A stretch of DNA of 64,000 nt from Hybos culiciformis (lineage: Eukaryota > Arthropoda > Insecta > Diptera > Hybotidae), in NCBI GenBank assembly GCA_964007475.1, contig CAXFZM010000296.1:124001-188000 (forward strand), given 5' to 3'. Positions 55,285 through 64,000 of this stretch are shown here, one piece after another. Position 1 is the stretch's first letter; each line of letters opens with the position of its first letter. The notes beneath the pieces are model-generated. The model was given only the letters and a program-made list of their open reading frames with translations. It was not told the origin of the DNA and made no database searches. The position numbers and the translations under genes are program-made.

Positions 55285-55795
55285 ATTGAACAATATAGCA
55301 TTGTAAACTGATAAAAATAAAATGTAAAGAAAAAATGTTCTATTTTATACAAAATTAATGAAACTAAAATGGATATTGAACAATATAGCATTTTCCGTGG
55401 ACAACGGGTATAGAACAAAATAGCGTCTATTTTGCGATATTGAACAAAATAAGATTTGTCGTCAGAATTAAAAATTTGTGGACATTGAACAAAGTTTCCA
55501 CTCAAAAGGTATATTGAACAAAATAGCACCGTGCATAAATATAAATAAAAATTGAATGAAATCAAACAAAAAATGTTCAGTATGCAAAAAAAAAAGTTGT
55601 TTGGATATTGCACAAAAAAATTACCTCGAAATATGTCGCATTGAACAAAATGGTTCTCGATATCTCGAAAACGATAAAAGATAGGAAAAATTGGATTATG
55701 CCATTCGAAAGAGCATCCCCAAATTAGTATATTGGCATTTATAACTCAATTTCGTCAAAAATGGTCCATTGAACAAGATAGAATGCGGGTGACGA
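55285..55795. repeat. Irregular repeats of an ATTGAACAAAATAGC motif
   Basis: At least eight copies of ATTGAACAAAATAGC or close forms (ATTGAACAATATAGCATT at 55284 and 55375; also near 55412, 55440, 55484, 55511, 55642, 55768) recur at uneven spacing of 24 to 130 bases, all in the same direction. The DNA between copies is not similar. The minus-strand frame over it is a by-product. Confidence 0.7.
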
Positions 55796-56190
55796 AATGT
55801 CATTTTGCAAAATGTCATTTGTCCGCGATTGATTTTTCAAATTTTTAGCGGACAAATGTCATTTTGCAAAATGTCATTTGTCCGCGATTGAAATTTTAAA
55901 TTTTTAGCGGACAAATGTCATTTTGCCAAATGACATTTGTCCGCGGCGGGCAAAAGTCATTTCGAATCGCAGACAAATGTCATTTTGATGTCCGCGATAC
56001 AAAAACAAATCGCGATTTATAAAATGAAAACTGCTCTAGGGGGTTTCTCGTTAATTAAAAAAATAGGGAGCAAAAGACGAAAAATCCCCTTCCCGAAAGA
56101 ATCGCGTACAAATACCATTTTGCAAAAGGTAATTTAGCCGCGCATTAAAAAATCGCGGACAAGTGTCCCTCGGAAAAATGTCCATCCCCC
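55796..56190. repeat. Palindromic GCGGACAAATG repeat family, copy 2
   Basis: Three regular units of about 62 bases (AGCGGACAAATGTCATTTTG, CAAAATGTCATTTGTCCGCG, ATTG plus AT-rich spacer), then degenerate ones with CGCGGACAAGTGTCC near the end. Same family as 8356-8740. Confidence 0.8.
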
Positions 56191-56725
56191 TTTTCTTTGA
56201 TTTTACATTTTTTTTATTTTTCATTTTACAGCATTGTACGATGACTATTTTTAAATCAAAAGAATCCAGGACAAAAAAAAATTATCTTCGGGAACTAAAT
56301 TTTCAATAAAATTATTCCTATGTCCTCCATTAGAAAATTTAAATGATAAATTTTTGTATGGAAATTTAATTTTATTTAAGGAAAACATTTTGAATTTAAA
56401 TTTTTTTTCGAAGCGCTCATTAATTTTGAACTGCACTTTAGGCACAAATACGATGATCCTAGTTTTACAAAGGATAATTCATTTTAGTTTTTTTATAATA
56501 TTGTAATATTTATTATTATATTACAATAATTATTGTTATTCTAAAAAAATGTATTTGCCATATTATGCAAAAAAACATTATAAAATTATTTGCAAATATT
56601 AACACACATAAACGTTTTATTATTATTATTCTTTTTGCTTTATACACATTTTATATACATTATATACGCATACATTTGATTCTATTTTATTTTATTATTG
56701 GTGTTCAAATATGAAAATATGTACC
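56191..56725. other. AT-rich spacer, nothing seen
   Basis: No gene or clear repeat. TTATTATTATT runs occur near 56509 and 56617. Confidence 0.4.
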
Positions 56726-57428
56726 CAGCGGCGCGTTACACCGTAGGCAAAGTAGGCAATTGCCTAGGGCACCATGATTTGGGGGCACCAAAATACTAAA
56801 TAATTTTTTTACATGTAATACTTTAAACTAATTTTCAGTTGTCTGCTACCTTTAACTCTTTTAAAACAGAAAAATCTTAGATTGTGACAAGTCACATAAG
56901 ATTATTTTGTATATTCAAATTTTAGTATGTATTGAAAGGGAGCACAAGAAAAATTAATTTTGTTGATTTATTGATGAATTTGTGGAGCATAAAGTGAGAA
57001 AAGTATCGTTGTGACTGGGAATAATTTAGAACCGGGAAATCAAAATTTTTATTTATATAGAAAAATTTTCTACGCTTAAAAAAAAGTTAACAGGCCGGGT
57101 TAAAAGAAACATTCAAATTTCAGATAACGGATTTTGGCACTGCCCATCGGCAAACTCCGCTAGCTTGGTGGGCCACTCCAGCTCTAAGTGTATAATTGAA
57201 TTTTTTTATTCATTTTTAATTATTTAATTATTTTATTTTAATTTTTTTCAATTCTTTTTCTATTCATTATTTATAATTTGGTTACATAAATCAATAAAGA
57301 AATATATGTACATATATGAATTAAAGAAAGCATTCCTTATTATATTAAATTGTTTATTAATTCATGTAAATTTTGATGTAGAAAAATTTTAATTGCCTAG
57401 GGCACCATAATGTCATAACGCGCCTCTG
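56726..57428. mobile_element. Non-autonomous hAT-type element, 703 bp
   Basis: Left end CAGCGGCGCGTTACACC; right end, inwards, CAGAGGCGCGTTATGAC. Both continue to AATTGCCTAGGGCACCAT in inverted positions. TATGTACC is present on both sides (56718-56725, 57429-57436), an 8-bp target duplication. No transposase frame. Confidence 0.93.
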
Positions 57429-57436
57429 TATGTACC

Positions 57437-57727
57437 ACCACATACAATAAATTTTACAAAAAGTTTACTATACTGCAGTCATAGTGGAAAACACAGTGTC
57501 TACAAAAATCTGAAAAACTTAGGTATTGATGGCATTTGATAGTAAAAATCACAAACTTGTGAATAAAAAATTTGCCAAATTATTTTTGAAAATCGATCCA
57601 AAATTACAAAAAAGTTTTTTTGATTATAAAATGCTTTGAATATTTGGGTGTATAATGAAAAAATGCAGATAACTATACGGAAATGCCGTACTATAAAATA
57701 TACTGAATGAAGAATATTAAAAAAAAC
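57437..57727. repeat. Paralogue of the provirus target site
   Basis: Reverse complement of 34296-34475, continuing past the provirus insertion point with AAAATGCTTTGAATATTTGG (57628-57647). It shows the site before insertion. The end ACTATACTGCAGTCATAGTG (57469-57488) resembles the TATACTGCATTCATAGGGG end found in unit R. Confidence 0.8.
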
Positions 57728-57818
57728 AATAATACAGTACGACTAATAAACTTTAAACCTATTTTTCTCATATTTTTATGTATAGATACTGTTTTTTTCC
57801 CCTATGAATGCAGTATAC

Positions 57819-58358
57819 TAGGGTTTTTGCAACTCGATCATTTTCGTAAGCTCGAGCCTTCAAGCTTTTTGTATAAGGAGGATCAGGTAGCTCGAGCCAC
57901 CCGAGCCTTCTTAAAAATAAAATACATATGAAAAAATAATGGCATAAATAAACCTATTTCAGAGCATAAAATTCAACTTTACTCTTCTAATTTATTCATT
58001 ATTAACCCATTACAAAATTATAAAAATAACAACAAATATTGCAAAATTATTAATTATTAAAGTTACAAAATATTATAAAATACAAAAACAAAAAATCATA
58101 AAATATAAAAACATCAAAAATCCATTTCAGTGTATCATTTGGTCTTAAAATTGACTGTGACTTATAAGGTTGAAGTGAAATATTTTGTTACATAAACTTT
58201 TTTGTTCAATAAAATAAAAAAAAACAAAAGTAAAATGTAAAACATTACAAAAGCTGAGCTCGAGCCACTAGCAGATAAAAACTCGATCTTCATTCAAGCA
58301 AAAACAGACGAGCTAGCTCGAGCTTTTTGGATCGAGCCGGCTCGGTCCAAAAACCCTA
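57819..58358. mobile_element. Non-autonomous hAT-type element, 540 bp
   Basis: Ends TAGGGTTTTTG and CAAAAACCCTA. CAGTATAC flanks both sides (57811-57818, 58359-58366). Copies 1 and 2 of unit R have a single CAGTATAC (3932-3939; complement near 24103-24110). GAGCTCGAGCC/GCTCGAGC motifs recur within. No gene. Confidence 0.95.
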
Positions 58359-59245
58359 CAGTATACGCCTTCGGCGTTCATCAAAATACAAAGCGAAAAT
58401 CGTATAGTCTGAAATCATGTTACCGATTTTAGTGTAATATACCAATTGATAAATGTAGAGGTCAATCCTACGGCAATGCTGCAAATATCGCGTAAATATT
58501 AGAGTTTGCAAGCGCATATAAAGCAACATATCCAACGCTCTTTACTTACCACTCATTCTTTAAATTTTGTAATTTAATTATTTTTTGATAATTTAGTTTA
58601 TAGATATAATATTTAAATGAAATTGATTTTGTTTGAGGTTTTTCATTAAATTTTAATTAATATTGTTTTATTTTATTTCAATTTAGAGAGTAGGGGCTCG
58701 ATTTTTTTCAGCGTCAGAGGCCCGACACCGTTAAAACCGCCTCTGTATATAAGGGAGGATTTTCGAAGGCATCTATTAACTGCCATTCTAACTATTTTCT
58801 AAATCTGGAAAATGAACTCAAGTTAGATGCAAAACAATTCTAGAACTTTGTTAAGATAAAAAAAGGTTCTTCTTCATATCCAACAACTCTCCATTACAAT
58901 GATGTCAGTAGTGAAAATAATTATATTATTGCCAATCTCTTCGCTGATTTCTTCAAATTTTGTTTTGAAGCCTTGCCCATTTCGGGTCCGTCTCAAGTTG
59001 ACCCTATTAATTCATATTCTTTTCTGTCAAATTTTAATTCCCATATATAAAAAAGAAATTTCCAAGCATATTTTTTCTACTACATAAAAATTAATTTCGT
59101 ATGCATTTTTTTACTAATTTAAAAAAAAGACAACAAAATTATTATAAAAAAATACTTAAAAAAGTTAAATAATAGTAAGAACAAAAATATTTTCGATCAC
59201 CATCCAATTATTTAATTATTATCACAATGTGAATGTATTTTTATA

Positions 59246-60449
59246 TCTATATAAAACCGAAGTTGTCTCTTTGTCTCTTTGTCTGTTTGTATGTTCCGAA
59301 TAGGCTCCTAAACCGCTCAACCGATCTTTTGAAACTTACACCATGTCATTGTGTCAGGTCGGAGGTCGTTATAGGCTATTTTAAAATTTGATTGGCCTCA
59401 TACCCAGGGGCCTCGTCCGGCTGCCGACTTCAAAAGTTCGTCCGATTTCCTTCAAATTTGGTACGTAAAAAGAGGAAGTCATTACACACAAATGCCGTAA
59501 CAAAAAAATTGTTGACCTCCTACCCAGGAACCTCTTACCCAGAGACCTCCCATTGGGGCGGATTTTAAAAGTTCGTCCGATTTCATTCAAATTTGGTATG
59601 CAAAAAGAAGAACTGATTACACACAAATTCCGTAACAAAAAATTTGTTGACCTCCTACCCAGAGACCTCCCTGGGGGCGGACTTTAAAAGTTCTTCAGAT
59701 TCCATTTAAATTTGGTATGTAAAAAGAAGAACTGTTTAAACACAAATTTCATAACAAAAATTTTGTTGACCTCCTACCCAGCGACCTCCTACCCAGGGAC
59801 CTCCCATGCGGCCGGACTTGAAAAGTTCGTCCGATTTCGTTCAAATTTGGTATGTAAAAAGAGGAACTGATTACACACAAATTTCGTAACAAAAATTTTA
59901 TTGACCTCCTAGGGGTCCGATTTCATTTAAATTTGGTACATAAAAATGATTAAACACACGAATTTCGTAACAAAAAATTTGGCTCCCTCTTTTTAGGGGG
60001 CCTCTTCGAATATATAGAAATCAATTTCTTTATTACTAATAACTACAAAATATTAAAAACTAAACCACTCAACCGATCGTTTCGAAATTTACACCGTCTC
60101 TTGTCTCGGAGTCGTTTTAGTCTATTTTAAAATTTGAATGGCACCCTACCCAAAAATCCCTCCCGGGGAGGACTGCGAAAGTTCTTCTAATTTCATTCAA
60201 ATTTGATTCATAAAAAGAGGAAATGGATAAAACAGAAATTTGGTATGGTTTGGAAACCTGTTTAAGGGAGAGATATCATTCGATTTCATTCAATTTAAGT
60301 GTTGAATAAGTAGAAATTATAAATATTAATTCTTAAATATTTTTCCAAATTTGTAAAATAACTAGCTCCTATAATTGTTCATCAATCTGACAACAAAAAT
60401 TTCACTTAAAACGTGTGTTCCACAACAACGTGTGTGCGGGTACAGCTAG
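59246..60449 (+). mobile_element. Non-autonomous Helitron-like element, copy 3
   Basis: TCTATATAAAACCGAAGTTG start and TACAGCTAG end. It has about five array units. Near the 3' end it carries a duplicated ACGTGTGT segment (60409-60435) absent from copy 1. Confidence 0.65.
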
Positions 60450-62640
60450 GTACATATACATAATAAGGAGAGTTTAGATATTATAATTATTCATATCACG
60501 AAGTTACATTATATCTTAATTAATAAAAGCGTTGACGCGTATGTTTGGAACACTAAATTTTGTTATGCCTCAACATAACAAAATCATTTGCAAAATATGT
60601 TACTAAGATGTTTCGAAGTTTCTTTAAGAACTTTCATTCCGATAGGATGTTTAAACTACATTAAAGAATTTATTAAAATTCTTAAGAATTTATTAAAAAG
60701 TTAATTTTTAAATTGACCTAATATGAATGTTTAAAATTTTTTTTAAAATTGCTAGAGTTCTCTTTTGTGAAAAAATTTATTATGTTAAAATTTGTATCTT
60801 TAGTTCAAAACAAATATTTTCCGAACAAACTTTCTATGTATAATGTTTCAGAGACAGATTGATTAAGAATAAAGTAATTGTCACTTGTTGTACCATACGC
60901 AAAGAAATTATAAATCAAGAATGTCCTTTGAATTTTTTATCCCTTTCTTTTTTCATATATATTTATTTAAAGAAAGAGAAAAAGTTATAGGTGAAGTTTT
61001 TGTTTGCAATGATGTTCCCAAAAAAAATAAACATCAAATTTTCTAGTAAAAGTGAATGTAATAGTTTAACATTTGTGAAAATAATAATTTTTTTTTGAAG
61101 TGAATAATAAATATTCATAATTGCAATTTTATTTTCATTAATTATAGAGAGTATGTTTTTACTTAATTTATTAATGAAAATAAACTATAAATATAAACAA
61201 TACAAAATGTTTTTTATAAAGTAAAAAACCGTCCTTTTTTAATTCTAACCAAATACAAACATTTTTTTTCTTTATTGTAGCTATCAAATCACTAGTAGGT
61301 GGGATATCTTTTATACTTAAATAAAACAAAAATTTTGTTGAAGATTTTATTTTAAATAGAAGTATTGAATTTAATAGTAAAAAGTTCTATGTAGGATCTT
61401 AATTTTGAGAATCTTATTACCGATGAGAAATTCAGAAAACAAAAAATATATTGTAAGCAATTTTTTTGTGAAAATGGAAGAAATTGTTTTAATCAACTAT
61501 GCGTAAAAAAATTTATAAAAATTAAACTTACCTAAAACTTGACTTAATATTAAAATAATTTTTTGAATGTTTAGCTTTTTCGAGAATTATTTTAAATTAA
61601 TTCATTAAAAGATTCCTACCAAGCTTTATAGAATTATTAATTCATTTCAAAATATTGTTTTGATGAGTTTAAATATATTGAAATTAAAAAAATAAAAACT
61701 ATTTATAATAAAAAAGTAATAATAACTAACATTATTTTTTTATTTGGTTCACATTTTCTTTAGTTGGTTTACATTTTTTATGCCATCGGAGATTAAACTG
61801 GGAACATCATTGCAAACAAGAACTGGGGTCATTTTTTTTTTATAAGGCCATTCTTGACTTATAATTTCTTTGACCATACGTAGTAGTAGTTTGCTTCGGT
61901 TTTATTATTTATGCGGTTAAATTAAATTTTTCAAACAAAAATTGCACAAGTGATTGCTATTTTTCTTCAGCAAAATTGGTATTAAAATCGCAAGCCAGAA
62001 TAAGCGGAAGTAAATGTGAATTTGTTTCACAAAATGCGGCCCGCCGCCCTCCGCTTTTTGAAAAATTAATTTCTCGTCAAAGTTCTGGTTGAAAAACGTA
62101 TGAAGTAAAGCATGAAAATTTTGAAGGACCATAACTCCGAAATGGGGGGCTTTACCGCAAAAACCGTCTCGGATTTAACATTTTAGAGACCGCCTCTACC
62201 ACCTACCCAAAAATAAATGTCCATACAAAAAAAAATGTCCATTCAAAAAAGTATGAAAACTTTCGGGGGCCTTTCTCCGAAACGGGGTCTTTGCCCTAAC
62301 AACTGGTTTCAGTTTTGGGAGTTTGGCACCAACTCTACCCCCTCCAAGTTTCAGCCTATTCTGAGTGGTTCAAGAAAACGACAGTATCGCCGTTTTTTTT
62401 TGTTTAATTTTTTTTTTTTGCAGAGCATTTTTAATTTTAATTTTATTTGTTTTTTTCATTCGCGCCTCTTCCGTTTGCAAATTTTTAACATAATATCAAT
62501 TTATTTTATTAAATAACAAAATTCTTAGAACTATTTGTTTCATTGAAGTTTATACTTCTTTAGGCGCGTTATGAGATTTTTGGTAGCGGGTAAAAATCTT
62601 GTTTCATTTCGATTATCGATTCGAATATCTAAAACCATAG

Positions 62641-63035
62641 ATGAAGAATATAGTATCAGATGGTAAACTTCCATACATCGTGTTTTAAGTTTGATATTTC
62701 AAAAAATGGTATTTTCTTGTGAGGGTATTAGAGAAATAAAATAAAAACAGCTTTAAATTTTCAATGTATTTAGTAAACATATTTTACATTTGCACTCAAC
62801 TCAATACAAAGTAATAAATAAAAAATCATATTGAAGCTAAATTCACAAATGAAATTGTGTATACAAAAAAATTCTTAATAAAAATAATACACGGATGATA
62901 ATTTTCTATTTTACAGGAGATTTTAACTAACACATTTTTTCCTTTATTTTGCTTTATTTTTATTTACAACTAAAAATCAATATTTGGATGAATAGATCAT
63001 TTGCCGATACGTGTGATTTTGTAACAACTTACCTT
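62641..63035. other. AT-rich spacer, nothing seen
   Basis: No gene, RNA or repeat is recognisable. Confidence 0.4.
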
Positions 63036-63864
63036 TTTTGAAGTTTATACTTCTTTAGCGGCGTTGGAAGAAATTTGGTAGAGGGTAAAAATCCATTTTC
63101 ATATAGAATTTTTCTGAGAATCGTCATCATTTTTCTGAGAATCGGCCGTCATCATTTTTTTCAAATATTAAAAAAAAATACAAACCATAATTGGGTTCGA
63201 ACCTGGCACCTTCAGACTTATTAGTCTGGTGTTCTATCCACTAAGCCATATGGCCATATAATTTTTGCTTTCTAAAATCATATAAAGAGTATTCTTCTAA
63301 ATAATATAAATAATATAGTTCAACTTCTGTTTTGTTCTTTAATACGGTTAGTGGAATGAAATAAACGGGTTCATGAATACGATTAGGAAGGAAGGAAATA
63401 AGAGAGAAATTTTTAAAATAAATTCCGGCGATTTTAATTATTAAAGAATACAAGTGCTCTTTTATGTTATTTTAGAAAGCTAAAATCATAAGGGCAATAT
63501 GGCTGAGTGGATAGAATATCGGATTACAATTCTGAAGGTGCCAAGTTCGATCCCCCGATACTGAGAATTTTATGAAATTTTTTTTTTTTTTAATTTTTTT
63601 AACATAATAATGTAGTTACGCCAAATACAAAATACCAAAGAGGGAGAGACAATAAATTGGTCAATTAATTTTTGCAGATTGATCTAATTAATTTCCGTAA
63701 AGCGTCATAATTTTTAAAGTTAAAATTTTTCTCTTAATTTAAGTATCTGTACTTCGTTTTGGTAAATATTCACAGCTTTTTCGTGCAATCTTATTTTCAC
63801 AAAAGAATTAACATAATCTTGTGATCATTCATAAAAAATTTAGACACCGGATAATAGGTATATC
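63036..63864. repeat. Double tRNA-headed repeat unit, copy 2
   Basis: tRNA-like cores at 63190-63256 (minus) and 63496-63562 (plus), with the same flanks as 44305-45290. It lacks the 150-bp MITE. It ends abruptly at TAGGTATATC (63863), where copy 1 goes on. Confidence 0.75.
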
Positions 63865-64000
63865 CAGGCCCGGCTCGTGGTTTTTTTTGTGTGTGTGCAA
63901 GCAATGATTGGCGCCTTTGAAAAAATTTTCAATTAAATACTCAAAGGCTACAAAAAGCAAACACTAGCTTGCCCGATAGATGATCTGAAGTAATTTTTGA
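63865..64000. other. Start of an unidentified insertion, cut by the window edge
   Basis: After the break in the preceding repeat, the sequence begins CAGGCCCGGCTCGTGG, which looks like a hAT-type terminus. The other end is outside the window. Confidence 0.4.

Larger units (their letters stand above)
57728..62640 (+). repeat. Repeat unit R, copy 3, with family C start
   Basis: Direct match to 3856-8350 and then to the reverse of 10022-10300. It ends with a family C right-end segment (GAAGTTTATACTTCTTTAGG, about 62545) that stops at about 62640. It lacks the 6926 MITE but has a hAT-type insertion (57819-58358) and an extra 65 bases near 58575-58640. Confidence 0.85.

Overview
The window is nuclear DNA from an AT-rich metazoan, most likely an insect. 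The reasons are GT-AG introns of 60 to 300 bases, a multi-exon JmjC demethylase gene, an env-bearing Ty3/gypsy element of errantivirus type, LINE remnants of jockey/CR1 type and tRNA-derived repeats. The species cannot be fixed from the sequence. Only one host-type gene is evident (50.46-53.83 kb, + strand). Almost everything else is nested mobile DNA, and insertion order can be read because empty paralogous copies of several target sites lie in the same window.

Layout. 0-3 kb: hAT and Mutator-like (MULE) transposase remnants and a GC-rich hairpin. 3.2-24.9 kb: a repeat unit R of about 5 kb lies as an interrupted palindrome (left arm 3170-8350; right arm 10022-12068 plus 22230-24917). A third copy of R is at 57.7-62.6 kb. 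Each R copy carries a Helitron-like element with a variable tandem array. The right arm is split by a 10,161-bp CACTA/EnSpm-like element (12069-22229) with CAC...GTG ends and a 2-bp TG duplication. It holds two genes on the minus strand: a C2H2 zinc-finger/Tnp2-like transposase (intact) and a seven-exon SAM-like protein gene (two in-frame TAA codons). 24957-34295: a young, complete gypsy-type provirus with 242-bp LTRs that differ at one base, gag, pol, env, PBS, PPT, a GGGAAAC frameshift site and a CATT target duplication. 34.3-42.8 kb: a LINE with an inverted 5' part, later cut by a tandem-array element (35505-37102) and by a deleted LTR retrotransposon (37586-42267) that fuses gag directly to integrase. 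43.9-50.0 kb and 63.0-63.9 kb: tRNA-headed repeats, hAT-type and other MITEs, and a 2.2-kb foldback.

50464-53826 encodes, in one chain of splice-compatible exons, a SPOC domain of the PHF3/DIDO1/Pps type followed by JmjN and JmjC domains of a KDM4 histone demethylase. This is either an unusual gene fusion or two neighbouring genes sharing an exon. One splice junction (52549/52661) is out of phase by one base. Downstream are irregular repeats of an ATTGAACAAAATAGC motif and several hAT-type non-autonomous elements with exact 8-bp target duplications.

The main candidates for something undescribed are the two-gene CACTA-like element, the SPOC-KDM4 arrangement, the gag-integrase fusion element and the array-bearing foldback family (9.2, 35.5 and 46.5 kb).
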